A DNA stretch of 64,000 nt from Tubulanus polymorphus (lineage: Eukaryota > Nemertea > Palaeonemertea > Tubulaniformes > Tubulanidae). Below, piece after piece: positions 46,199 through 59,408 of this stretch. Position 1 is the first letter of the stretch, and the number at the start of each line of letters is the position of its first letter. The notes beneath the pieces are model-generated. The model did not search any database, was not told where the DNA came from, and was given only the letters and a program-made list of their open reading frames with translations. Location: assembly GCF_964204645.1 (NCBI RefSeq), contig NC_134032.1, positions 13,324,275 through 13,388,274 on the forward strand, in the 5' to 3' direction. A program made the position numbers and the translations under genes.

Positions 46199-49100
46199 AG
46201 CTAAAACTTCTACTCACTCGGCTCGGTTGCGTTTCCTGAATGCCGGAGGGGTACTGCTAGATGCAAACCACTACAGTACTTGAAACTTCCATTCACTCGG
46301 CGTAGGGAATCCCGTACTATTGAGGGGTCAGTGGTTCGAATCTGGGAGTAGATTAATGAGTTTTAATTAGTTTATTTCCATCCTGCCAATCTTCATATTC
46401 TCAGCTCATTTTATCAGTGAAAAATGACCTGACAACTAAATAAATGATACCTTTTTCTATAAAATCTCTCCTCTGCTTTTTAAGGGCTTGGAACCTTCTA
46501 CCATGTTTTTGACATAGTAGGCAGCATTAAAAATTTTATAGTTTGTCATTTGCATAACAGGCAGGCTTCTAAGCACAATGCACATACACACTCAATCGAA
46601 AAATTACAATTTTGGACATATACACTGAATTGAAAAATTACAATTTTGAGGGACTTCTAGTTTAAAATAAGTTCTACTACTAAACTACAAATTCTAAATG
46701 TTAGAGTGAAATTTCTTAAGTCAAACTACCACTGAATCAAACTACAAATTTCAAATTTTATAGTGAATTTTCTAAAGTTGAACTACCATTAAATCAACCA
46801 AATATTTCTGGAATCCCTATTCTAGTATAAAACAAATAAAAGATACAAATTTAAAAAATAAAACTCAAAATTAAAACTGCCAATTATTAATAAACAATTA
46901 TAAAATAATAAACCATCAAACTAAATAAATTATAAACAAAACCATCAAACTGAATAAATTATAAACAATCAGTCCAGTGTGATGAAGCAAGCCTGAAATT
47001 CATCAAGGGTTTTTCAAAAACTTGTTACAATCTAAGGAGAATTCTGGATACAATTTTATATTTCTTTCACATGGTCCTTAGATTTTTCACAAATTTTCAC
47101 ATAAAATGTCACAAAGTTAGATTTGTGCAGCTGTCAATCTGTTGTCTGTGCCTAGCCCTTCAGACGATCACCTTTTTGAATAGCGAAGTCTGGACAAACC
47201 ACGATTTTTCCCAAATGGTGAGGTGATCGAATGTCTGTCGGACATCAAACTGAGGGGTTGTACAGACAGCAGGTTGATAGCTGCATGAAAATGTCAAAAT
47301 CGAGTAATTTCTGAAAGATTTTACCAGGCACACATACCCATATCTACGCGATACGCACAGTTGATAGATCTCTAGTCCTGGAATCCTGTCACTAATCGAG
47401 CTTCACTTCTTCTTCTTGTATCCCCTGGCCTGCATTTGCTGTCTCCACTCTTCCAGAGTCACCGTTGACGTTTCACTACAGTACCAATTTCCGAAAAACT
47501 GCTGATGCGAGGGCTTCGATCTCTCCTTTTTACACTTAGGACAAGTAACCTTTGTCCGTGGAGTGTACTTTCTGCGACTCACCCCAGCTTCTAATTGCTG
47601 CTGCCTTTGTAATCTGTGCATATGGGTTGTGTAAGGAACAACCTGTATATTTCCCATGGATTCAGAATGGATGACCTTAGGCAGAACGGCCTGGTCTTTT
47701 GGCGGTGCAACAATTATCAGCTGGGTAGTGGCTGGCTGCAAACTTTCAGCTTTCTGCTCCTTAGACGCAACAGGTCCTGTCATGATTTGTGAGCAACCCA
47801 TCAATCGAGTAGTATCTGCGGTAGTATCTGTATTGAGGGACTGATGAGCGCCTGACAAATCAATAACATTCTGAGGAATCTGCGGTGCAGGCCGCGTACT
47901 AGTTGCTGCCGCAGCTACTGATGCGAGAGTCGCAGTTGCGGAAGGAGTTGTTCTTCGCCGCTTTATTTTCGCCATTCCAGCAGTGTTCGTAGGAAGTACA
48001 AAGGTATGGCGATCATCAGAGGATCCTCTCGGCAGCACAGAAGGCTTTTGACAAGCAATAAGCAATGGTTGCTGGCTTGCCAAAGGAGGATTCGGGATTT
48101 GAATTCCCTGCCTGAGAACCATTTCCTCTTGCTTCTTAGAACGTCGATTCCACCTAAAATGAAAAAAGAAATAGACCATTTTATGAACATAATCTCAATA
48201 TGATTAATAATAATTTAGATGGTTAAGAGGTGGGGCATAAAAGGTTAACTTACCATTGGGTTATAGTCGTCATATTCAACTCTGGAAGCTGAATGTTCGA
48301 GTGATGCATAACCACAGGATTTCCGACGACGACGTCTCTTATGTGCTTGTAGGCGCGGGAGATAAGGATCCATCGCGTAACTCGCACTCCTGCAACCGTT
48401 TTTGATGCTGGATACTTCGCACAGAGCTTCACCATGGTTGTCTCGACGTAGCGATTACAAGTCGGCCACTGAGCAGGTGCCGAATTTGGTCCCAGAAAAG
48501 CTCTAAAAATTATCATAAATACTTGATTAACATAAAGTTTATTTAGGTTAACCCATGTAACCTCTATTGTAGGGTCAAATTGAACTCAAAGATTATATTG
48601 CCATTTAATATTCAATTGGCAATTTCGACTTATTAGTACATTTATTTTGAAATGAAAAATACAGTAGATTAGGCTTACCTCCGTGAACTTTCAACTCCAG
48701 GAGCCAAGCCAGAACGTTTCTTTGTTGCTCGAAATCTACCTTGACTGAGAGTTGGTTGATGGCGTGGTTTGATGATGGACCTCTTGTCGTAGTCGTCCAA
48801 GTTCTGCCACAAATCAATGATTTCACGAGCTTCGTTGTTTGTAAGAGCCAGTGAATTCTCATCCAAGTTTACCAGTTTCTCAGCCAAAGCATCAACCTTT
48901 CCAAATCCAGCAATACCGTCTGGTCCCAAAGAATCCTGAATAAAATAGATATTTGAAATTAAATTCTTTAACAACATCAACACAACTCGAACGAAAACCT
49001 TTTTTTATAGAAAACTTACATGCTCATCCGAATCCCCCAGGGGAGATTCAATAGATGGAACATTCGACAGTTCAAAGGGCTGCAGCTCTGGAGTATCAAG

Positions 49101-52100
49101 GGTCGGTAAGCGAAATTCTGGCACAGCATCATCGGGTTCAAGCTCAGTGACCTCCTCAGTTTCCATCGGCAACGGAGTATCAACGGACATGGTGTCAACG
49201 GGAAGAACTGGTGCAGTTGGTGTCACAGTCGGAGAAACTACAATGAAAAATAATACACAAAACCATTATCCCTTAGTCAAAATGTAATGGATTCAGCTGA
49301 GGGCATATCACAAAGTCAACAGTAATCAGAGGAATCAATTACAGGAATGAACTTAACAGAACTGAAATAGAATTATTATTCAAACAATTTTCTAAAAACA
49401 TTGTGACTTACAGAAGTCGTTATCCTCATCAGTAGGCACAGCTAATGTCAAGTCTTCCACATCATACAGAGGCAGCGGCTCATCAACAGGGCTGTCACTA
49501 AATTCCTGGTCAGAAGCAGAGTCCAGCAAGCGTTCCTCCTCGGCTAGACGCAACCTAGTGTTAGACACTGGTGCCTCTCCTGTTTGGCTGTAAAGATAAT
49601 CAATACCTATAGGTTCACCGGTGTAACGCAATGGCCCTTGGAATGCTGGTAAAAGCTTCTTTCCAAGGACAGTTTGACTTAGCTCATTGATATGATGGCG
49701 TAGCTTTCCACTGTAGCAGGAAATCTGTTTGTCTTGAGTTACAGCTGCAATAGCTCGATCCTCATTCCAACGCGCTAAACCATCAACCAGGTACATCTGG
49801 AAACTGACATCGCCAGCCACAGTACCTATAAATATGAAATCATGAAATTAGCTTATTAGTTAGAGAAAGCTACAAGAGAAGATTTCATATGGTGAAAGTG
49901 ATTTTTAATCTTACCTGGAATGAATCTGTTTAGATGAAGGTGGAATGATTCCAATGACGTCGAACCACGGGCACATCTGTAGATAGGCAGTGTCGTCTGT
50001 CCTTTCTTGATCGTTCCGGTTTGTGTGTACAACTGAACGCCAGGTGGATCCTGCAGGCAGGCAACATGCTTAGCTTGAGACTTATAAATCTCCGCCATGC
50101 GCTCAGTGTTTATGAGCGGAACACCCAAGGAGTCTTTCCCTTTGTCACCCGAGAAGGAAGCGACGAGCTGACCCAGTAGGCGGACAGTAGCATCTGTTCC
50201 ACGTGTGGTACGTTTACAGTGCCGTGCCAACTCGGCCGAAGAAATTCGCTCAACTAACTGGCGGTCACTAAGACCAGTGATAGCTTTCAGGGCTAGCTCC
50301 TCACGCTTCGCTCTCTTTAGACGGTCAAGATCCTCAGGGTCCCACTCAAAGATACACCGGCTAAGGCCTCTCATAAAACTCGCATACAGCCGATGTGAAT
50401 CTGTAGTACACCCTGTAGAGAACCGCCGCATGAAATGCCAAACGTCCAATCTGATGATGATATCTGTCCAAGGGGCTAGGTTTGTTTTCAGTACGCTGTG
50501 GCCACAACAATCCCGATCAGTGTATATCACCTCAGGGGCAGGCACACCAGCAGTATCATACCTTTTGATTAGGCCATCAATCATTTGACTGAGACCATAG
50601 CCTTCGCCAGTAGTAAGGACAGACATAAGGACCTGACCATGCTCGTTCCCTACATTGGTGCACCACATCGCGGTCCCCTTGGCATGACCAGTCAACTTCT
50701 TGACTATTTTCTTAGTTGAGTCAATTTTGAGAATTCGACCAAACTGAGACGTAATGGCTGCCCTGACCTCGTCCAGTCTCGACAACACATCACTGACGTA
50801 CACAAGCATGAGCCACCGAAACTGCGGGATGCTCAAAGGCTGTGGTGGGTCAGCGAATTCGTGCGGTTTTACGAGACCAGAACGGATAGCCTTGGACAAG
50901 CCTTCACACTCAGTGAGGTACTGTGAGACACGCTCGAGGTAAGCTTCGCCATGTTGCTCCCGCAGCTTCTTCTGGATCTGAGTAGTGCTGTTACCCAGAC
51001 CTCTCTGACGAAGCAGTCGCACAACCTTATAATCGCACGCGTACTTCTGTGTCAGTATACACGGGAACTGGAGCTGGTAACCGACGGCTAGTTGCGAGAT
51101 GATCTCAGCAGTCGTTCCAACATATTTCGCCTTGCATCTATAAATACGAGACAAAAAAAAAAAATCATTCATAAAATCACAACCTGTAATCAGCAGGTCA
51201 CACTTTAACATGGACACAATCTTACTTCTGACATTCCAAACTTTCTGTTGCGATGAAGTAGTGCGAATCGATATCGAGTACCTGCCGCAACCGCTTGTAT
51301 AATCCTGCTGATGTCAACTCTCTCCCTTGGCACGTTGCGACTGGACATCTAAGTTGGACTTGCCACAGTCGTCGAGGCATCCACAAGAACAGGCGGTGGG
51401 CAAAGTACTGCTCGACGTTGGGTACCTGGCCTGCAACTACCAATGGCTGTGGAGGATTCCACCAAAGCTGATTGACGCGGCTAAAATCCATCTCCAGCCT
51501 CCCACTCTTGGTTTTCATGAAGAGGGTTTTGGTGATCCACTTCTGTTCATATTCGGACAGAACTTTACGCCATTCTGGTAAAAGCAAGCGGTGGTCGTTA
51601 TCGATCGCGGTTGTCGTAGTCGGTGTAGTAGTAGTAGTAGTAGTAGTCGTGGTCGGTGTAGTCGTAGTCGCTGTAGTCCGTGTTGTCCGAGAGGCTAGAT
51701 AGAGAAAAATAGAATATGAATTTACTATCTCATTCATGATTGAGGTTTATAGCATAAGAATTCTAAATCATCATAAAGTCCGGTACAATTTCACTGAAAT
51801 ATTAAACAAAAACAGAATGATAGACAAAAGGAACAAAAGAAAACCGCATCACTGTAATGTTACCATCTAAATACCTATAAATGAGGAATAAGAGTGACTC
51901 ACTGGAAAAATGAGATTACAAAAGGGAAATCACCTTAAAAAATAAGTTATTAAGCAGGAGAGGATAGAAGTGTTGCATTTTGCTAGTGACAGAGAGAGAC
52001 AGAGAGAGTGTGTGTGTTATCATATTCATAATGTCCATTATAGCAACTATATACCAATATCATAAAGATGGATTATGTAATAATGAGACAGTACTGCATA

Positions 52101-54457
52101 CATATAAAGCATGATTACCCAGTTTTTGTAAAGAAACAGGTACATTAAAATAGATAGGAAGAAAATACCATTTTACAATAGCTACACATTTATAAAAGCA
52201 TATTCTAGGAACCCTACACAACATAAATCTTACCAACTTATCCAGATATAAACTGTAAATTTTGAGAAATAAATGATTAAATGTTACAATATGGCTGCAA
52301 TTACTAGGAGTGGATGGCCGAAAGGGAGGACTGCGGTTAACTTGGATGGAATCTTTACAATCCGTCCAAAACACTGCAAAAATTTGTAGGATGTATATCT
52401 CATGATGTATCAATTGAATCTACAATAAAAATATCATTAGAATTAAGTTATATTACCAGATAACTGCGCTTCAAGAGTGATGACACTTGTCAGTAGATCA
52501 TCATCATCATCAGACGGCATCGAGACGTTCTCAGTTGTAGTCGATGAGCTGGGTTGACTCCTAGTTGTCGCAGTTGGTTGGCTCCTGGTTGTAGCAGATG
52601 GGCGACTCCTCCTAGTTGTCACAGTTGGTTGGCTCCCGGCTGGTTGAGTCTGACGAGCTTCTGTGAAAATAAAAAATTTTTCATAAATAGAACAAGCACA
52701 AAACAACTCTGATATCAAACGATCCGACTGTATATTGAAAACTTGACTTACTTGAAATCGTAGGTTTCACACGCTCTTGATGGACAGCTCTCCTCCTCTC
52801 AATCGCGTCCTTGGCTTCGGGAAACAGCCTCATGTATTTGAAGAGGGCTTTCTTGTTGTCGGCATGGTTCTTGTGGTCTATCTTGGGATGTGGTTTTTGC
52901 TTCTCACATTCATCCATCACGTAGAGGTTTACTGCAAAGCCAAGAGCATTAGAGAGTATCCACTGAAATTTCTTACCCCTAAACTTACCAAACTGAAGTG
53001 TATACTGGCCTAACAAATGTTTCGGGTTTGACTGATCTCCTCTGGCCTGGGCAACCCGGCGCATCGCATCCGCCAAAACTTTCTCCGCAGGGTCCTGAGT
53101 TGCCCAACCACTAGTGCTTTTATGGTTCTTGGCGGCATCGGTGTCAAACGTGTCGATCGTACGATTTTTTAGGCGACGGAAAATTGGTTCCATGCTAGAA
53201 CAAAAAGAGAAACATCAATTAAACATCGAACAAATTTTAAGGGTCCAGTTTAACATAATTTCAATTTTCATCTTACATATGAAAGTAATTACATCAACTA
53301 GGTAATTGAGAAATTAGCAAGCTAGGGCTTTATTGTCATTGGAAATCAAAACATTTGAATTGATAACCACATTGGCCTATGTTTTGATAACCAAGTCTTT
53401 GTGAGCACAATGCCTGTCATAATAAAGGGATATAATAAGCTCCCACTTATATTGACCTTTCACAGAATACACAAAACAATAATAGAGACAGCCAGTGGCT
53501 GTGGTATCATTGTGACTATTGTTTCAAGTTAATTGCAAGTTGTAGGGAGAGATTTCTGGTCAATGGCCTATATGCATAAGTACAGGGAGGGTCGCATTCA
53601 CAAATTGAGTTGAAAAAAGATTTAGACAATTGATGATTTTTAATTTATATAATTCAAGGGGGGATGATAGGAATTTTAAGGGGAATGCTGAGTCAGAATT
53701 TTAGATTTTACCCCTGGCCTGGATTCTAGATTTCTTGATTCATAGCGCATCAAGGAATTTACGGACCCATAGGCTAATACGCAGTTACGACGCTGGAAAT
53801 ACTGAATGATTCGCTAGGAAGGACCTGTTTCATTTTTGGGCTGATAATCGACCTATTCCACGCACGGGAGTAGGCCTAAATAAAAAAAGGACTTATAGGG
53901 CCTAACAGTAACAGAATTGACAAAATATCACGGAATGGAAAAATGAAACAATCCGTAATGCCTTCTAGTGAAAACTTCTACTCTCTCGCTCTTCTAGTGT
54001 TCACGATTCACATTTTGATGATGAATGATAGGCTTAACCCAAAATAATTGTAATAAATTGAAGTTGATTGAATTTGCGAGTGAAAAGTAAGAAGTTTTTC
54101 ACCAAAAAATTGGCATAAGCAAGCATTTGCGATAAAAGATTTAATCGGGTATGAAACCTCGGATGTTGGAAGTACTGAATTCATACACTTACGTGATAAT
54201 CGGGTAATCTAATCAGATGATCTAGAACGAATTAGTCTGCTTTCTGTGACTGTAACTGCGCTGTGTGTTTACGATCGGAAAATCAAATATGGCGCTCGTC
54301 AACGGTATATCCCGAAATTACGTCATCGCTAACAAGCACAGCGATTGGTCAATTTCAGGAAATTTCAGGAAATGAATTGTGGATATCCGTGGATTTGATT
54401 GGCTGTTTCCACAATTCATTTCCTGAAATAAAACACCGCCTCACGCGCGCCCGCTAG
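46199..54457 (-). mobile_element. tRNA-inserted DNA transposon, unit 2 of 2 (8,259 bp)
   Basis: Every compared feature is shifted by exactly 8,259 bp from unit 1, and all predicted translations of the two units are identical. The junction with unit 1 reads GCTAG-AGCT-AAAACTTC, whereas the left outer edge reads GACTG-CGCC-AAAACTTC. The right edge GCTAG is followed by AGCTAGCCGGGC, the missing tRNA 5' end. So unit 2 is flanked by AGCT on both sides, like a 4-bp target duplication. The subterminal hairpin recurs at 54362-54429. Confidence 0.88.
47403..53193 (-). CDS. DDE-type transposase, 1,408 aa, nine exons (unit 2)
   Basis: Exons: 53193-52752, 52660-52457, 51694-51226, 51137-49915, 49825-49412, 49237-49020, 48935-48679, 48502-48254 and 48153-47403. 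The gene is the exact counterpart of the unit 1 gene, with the same splice sites, candidate catalytic residues and zinc clusters, and no frame damage. Having two intact, identical copies means the duplication is very recent or a product of sequence assembly. Its upstream side ends at the tRNA 5' fragment. Confidence 0.85.
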
Positions 54458-54469
54458 AGCTAGCCGGGC
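54458..54469 (-). tRNA. tRNA-Lys(CTT), 5' 12 nt
   Basis: On the minus strand it reads GCCCGGCTAGCT, the acceptor 5' strand, positions 8-9 and the start of the D stem. It joins CAGTCGGTAGAGC at 37939 to complete a canonical tRNA-Lys. The minus-strand upstream flank begins at 54470. Confidence 0.88.
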
Positions 54470-56814
54470 TGGTACTTGTGCCACTCGTCACTTATTTATA
54501 AACATTCTAAACATTATCCAGGCGCGTAATTTATTGAAAAGTTCTGAGAGATGATGATCGTGATAGCTGGAGAGGATTTTCGTAGATGAGGCTTACTTAC
54601 TGAGTATTAAAGAAAAAACAGCGTTTTTCACAACGCCCTAAATTACTTTAGAGCATTATTACTTACACACATTGAACAGCTTGTACGATAGATGGCGCAT
54701 TGGTCGAGTGTGTGGCGCGCGAATTGATGAAATGTGACACTTGGCAGTCCTGATGGAGGCGCGGGGCCGTGCTGTCCCCATCAAAGGTTCCCATCATAAA
54801 CTGGATATCTTTCCCGAGCAAAAGCCACGCATTGAAAGTAGGCCCTCTGTAGTTAAATTTATACAAGCTGACAGTATGTACTTGAAATGAGTTTTATTTT
54901 AAAACCAGGAAACCAAACAAGTCTGTGTCCTTGCATATATAAAATGATTTTCAATTCATTTTATAAACTAAACATAATAATCTACGAAATAATCACTAGC
55001 TCAAACAATGGTGGCATCTTCATCAAACGGATCATAAAGAAGAATATTGACAGCTATTTTTCCTCTACTCTAAGCTATTTCCCTAGGAAATAGTTGTCAG
55101 TGCTGCAGATTCTGTATCGTACGGATGCTGAACAGCTAGGATGGTGCCCCTCACCTCAGTAGTTCAATGGAATAAGGACTGACTATGGTCCGTTCCAGTT
55201 CCAGTAACCGGTTCCAGTGGGCTGCGCTTAACAATAGTAGGAACTGAATCGTGATTTCAATGCTCCAATTCGACAGGACTTTGGCAGAGTTTGGATCCAA
55301 AGTGGGTATTCTTAAGACGGAACTACCGAAGTACGGGGACGTCCCAGATTCGAACCCAGTCTTGGGACTGACAGCAATTTTGAACGGTGAAGCTGAATAG
55401 GTGATAGGTTTGACTGGGCTAGAACGTGGATTATGGGTAATTCTGGCAAGAAGCGGATGCCACGGATTTGCTTGACACTGCCCGAGTGCCCCGCCGCACC
55501 GCGGGGCTTTGCAAGTTAGTTCCCATATTTACCGCTGATGGTTTATATAGGGGCAGCACTTTACGGTCATAGACCGGCACTTGTCAATATTCTTACTGTG
55601 GTACGCGAGTAATAAGTTAGTTCGCACTTTCACCGCTATTGTTTTATAAAGGGGCAGCACTTGACAGTGTGAAATCTGCCACAGATGACATTTCTACTGC
55701 GGCATGCGAGCATTTTCCGGGTGTCCCATCAGGTTCGAACCTGGTCCATTGTGACTAGAATGCTGAAGAGTGGATGGGCAAAGGAGTCCGGTTCGAACCA
55801 GGCTTAGAGAACAAATTGTGATGCTGCATAAAAAATAAATGATAAACCGTCTAAGAAAATCTGTGTTGGTGAAATCCTACACTGATAAAGACCAAAATCC
55901 CCTTGACATTTTACCAGTCAAACTCAATTCGTCTCTGTAAAATTCGTCACATCATTTTCAAGTCGTCACTCTTTCAATGAAAAATACTCATATCATGGAT
56001 TCATGTCGTTTTATCAAAAATTCATGTCACATGACGCTGTCAAAAATCACGAATTTCATGCATAACTTTTCAATTATTCACAAATTCGGTTCATAAAAAG
56101 TTTGAAACCACAGTTAACGAAAAAATAGAGTCCCTCTTGATACAAGTAGTCCTCGAAACCTAAATATAAAACCTTTATGGGAATTGTAATTCTTTGTGTG
56201 AAATTCCTGTCCTTCTAATCAACCAAAAGTCAAACAGATTGGACGACTACGGATATTATTTTTATCTGACAAAATCCAGTTTATTCACGACGTACGTTTT
56301 TGTACATCACACGTATCAGTGTTTACAATACCAAATCATATAATATAACAACTTAACCGATAATTCATAACGATAATACATTTATACATGCATATAATAT
56401 ATACTTATTGATATTACACTGTTTGATTGCCACATTGAAATATTATGATGATAGATATCTATTTATAATATATAAATTATTAAAATTTTCGAAATATATC
56501 TTAATATCACAGTGAATATGATGAACGATGGACTGCGCCTTACCGCATACAGACAGGTACGCATCAGTGCGCATAAATATTTAAATTGAAGAAATCAATT
56601 CAGACTAGTACCAGTCTATGAAGTGTAGAAGGGAACCACAATATGAAGGTGTAACAAATTAACGAGATTCATTCAAAAACAATTTTGAATAATTCTCCGA
56701 AAATGGATAGAATCTATCCGAAATGTCAGGACAACAGTTCAACAGTTATAAAGTTAAGATTTGCAAAGATTTTAAGAGTCAACTGTCTAATTTTCACTCT
56801 CAAGATTACTCACA
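54470..56814. other. Intergenic, repeat-rich
   Basis: No coding region is supported; ORFs are short and without motifs. The stretch contains family C MITE pieces (55520-55670) with GGGGCAGCACTTTACGGTCA and GGGGCAGCACTTGACAGTG. Near 55732 and 55790 are GGTTCGAACC words, which are B-box-like but without a foldable tRNA around them. Confidence 0.5.
55520..55670. mobile_element. MITE, family C (two partial copies)
   Basis: Two successive right halves each end in GGGGCAGCACTT(T/G)AC, preceded by TTCACCGCTATTG- and TTACCGCTGATGG-like words. They match the family at 15931 and 19930. Confidence 0.55.
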
Positions 56815-57330
56815 ACTGCTGAACTGGACTCCTGAGTTCAGAGTTAACTCTTACTTAGAACTGTAGAACTGGATCCTGAGTTTCAAGTTAACTCTTATAC
56901 TTACAACTGTAGAACTGGATCCTGAGTTCAGAGTTAACTCTAACTCACAACTGTAGAACTGGATCCTGAGTTCAGGGTTGACTCTAACTCGCAACTGTAG
57001 AACTGAACTCATGAGTTCAGAGTTAACTCTAATTCATAACTGTAGAACTGGATCCTGAGTTCAGAGTTAACTCTAATTCATAACTGTAGAACTGGATCCT
57101 GAGTTGAGAGTTAACTCTTACTCATAACTGTAGAACTGGATCCTGAGTTCAGGGTTGACTCTAACTCGCAACTGTAGAACTGGATCCTGAGTTCAGAAAC
57201 TCTAACTCACAACTGCTGAACTGGACTCTTGAGTTTCAAGTTAACTCTTATACTTACAACTGTAGAACTGGATCCTGATTTCAGAGTTAACTCTAACTCA
57301 CAACTGTAGAACTGCATGGATCCTGAGTTC
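56815..57330. repeat. ~45-bp tandem array (AACTGTAGAACTGGATCCTG unit)
   Basis: About eleven copies of a unit carry ACTGTAGAACTGGATCCTGA, GTTCAGAGTTAACTCTAACT and CACA. The same words build palindromic single elements at 28685-28745, 60130-60245, 60828-60938 and 62390-62760. So a dispersed element core seems to have expanded into a satellite-like array here. Confidence 0.85.
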
Positions 57331-58009
57331 ATTTTAGTTATCAAATCTTCACATCAAGGTCTTCTACATCGAGAATCAGGTCATTCAAGGTACCGTAAAA
57401 TAACTGCAGTAACAGTAAATAATGTATCACAGACACAAAACGAGAGCAGGCAAATTTTTTCGATTGTCAAAAGTCCATAACTAACTTTCTATTCCACAGT
57501 TGAAATATTTTACTCTGTGCATGGAGTTTATACGCCCATGCTCTGTGTGAACAAAAATCAAATCAGTAATCATTGGGTACAATTTTGATTTTCTGCAAAG
57601 AATGTACTACTCGAATGAAACTTGAATGCTGAGCAGAGAACAGATCAAATAAAGGAGATTTCTTATATTCTTCTACATGTGTATACCGGTATGCGTTAAG
57701 CTGTCTTGCAGCCATTTGCTTTTACAACATGACCACACCACATTTTGAACAGTCAAACACAGTAAGCCAGGACTCACATGAAGTTTGTAAACCCCCCCGA
57801 TTATCTTTAGTTTCTATGTACAGCAAGTCTCCAAAACAAACTACAACTTCACGTGTTCAGACCTCTATACAGTGGACTGGTGAGCAATGGGTTAATAATG
57901 TGTGATTGGAAGACAATCCGTGAAATACTATAAAATATATAAATTGTGCTGCCATTTAATATATATATATACAATATTGTAAGAATTACATGATACGTTG
58001 ACTTCATAG

Positions 58010-58300
58010 GGCAGGTTTTGATTGGTGTCTACTGATTTCGTGCGCGTTCCGTTTCAACCAGAATTATTACGCTCTATTTCAGAATAGCTTCATAATCTGT
58101 AAACCTGATATAAGCGGCTGGTAGAGAATTTTTAGGTACATCTCTAACCGACGCCGGAATTCTCTTCTGGCGCTTCCGTTTCGACCAGAATACGCTCAAC
58201 CTATTCCAGAAATCTGTAGACCAGATTGCAGCTGGTGAGTTTGTAATCCGGAATTCCTCAACTGCAATACATTCGATCAAAACCTGCCTCAGTTTCTCTC
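58010..58300. repeat. Diverged tandem duplication of about 120 bp
   Basis: CGTTCCGTTTCAACCAGAAT...CTGTAAACCTGATATAAGCGGCTGGTAGAG is followed by CGCTTCCGTTTCGACCAGAATA...CTGTAGACCAGATTGCAGCTGGTGAG. A minus-strand ORF (58074-58280) runs through both but has no recognised motif, so I do not call it a gene. Confidence 0.5.
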
Positions 58301-59408
58301 TAGAGAGTGAATGCTTCTATTTTGGGATCATGGATTTTTTGTCGAAATCTAAACAATGAATAAAGGTGCAAAGAATAAAATAATGTCTATACAGATTCGA
58401 CACACCAGATGGCGCCACGCCAGAAAATAGTTATCTCGAAATTCAACGCGTTTATCACTTCGAATCTAAATCCCGACCTTAAAAGTAGTCGATCGAAAAA
58501 GAATCAATTACACAAGAATCAATCGAAATACAATCATGTGTAAAAATCATGAAATACAATAAATTTTATGAACATATAATCATCGTATATTTATTATTAG
58601 TATCATCAATCTTATTATTATGCTTTCATTTATGTAAATCGTACGTATATTCAATAGATATATAAATTTGTGTAAAACCCTTTCAATTTTAAATTTCAAT
58701 ATGTGTATCCACACAAAGCCAAACAAATACAGGCTGCTCGTTTCATTCACTCTGAACACTGTGCGAAGCAAAGAAATACACTAGAACAGGTTACGTGACT
58801 CTCTCAGACGCTACTCTGCTACTCCAAAAAATTTGGTGGGGCAGCGAGAATTCCGCTAGATGGCACTGTTCGGAGTACTCCGCAGAGTGAAACGAGCAGC
58901 CTACTAATAACACCCTCCCTCTCCCTGGCAAATACCCCCCACATGCGGATGCGTATATGAACAACCCCTGACATCGTGTGAAACATATTCTTCATATAAA
59001 TAAATCATACGTAAACAGAAACATATTCATATAAATATTTCGATAACTTCTTTTGAAAATTCTTGCGAAATTTGTTTCAGTCGGTAAATTATCAAAATTG
59101 ATTAAATTAAATCAACCGCAATTAATATCGAAAAAAATAAATAACATATGACCGGGCATAAATACATCAATATCTATAAATTAATTTCAATTGAACAATT
59201 GCTAATTTGTTGCGTAAAATAGTGTCGATAAATAGTGAAACATAGCCTTGCTTAATTTATGATTAATTAGGCTCTTTTTTAAGTAGGTGAAATTTTATTT
59301 TGTTATCTTAAAATATTCGTTTATTTGTTTTTAAAGCTATAACGACCGTCGTAGTTTTGTTCAGCCGGTAGAAAGTTGACTGCGATCTGTAATAAGTTGA
59401 TGTCCGAG

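Noticed and set aside
58074-58280. 68-aa minus-strand ORF near the IQ gene
   Set aside because: It runs through a diverged tandem duplication, has no recognised domain, and has no supported splice link to the IQ exons.
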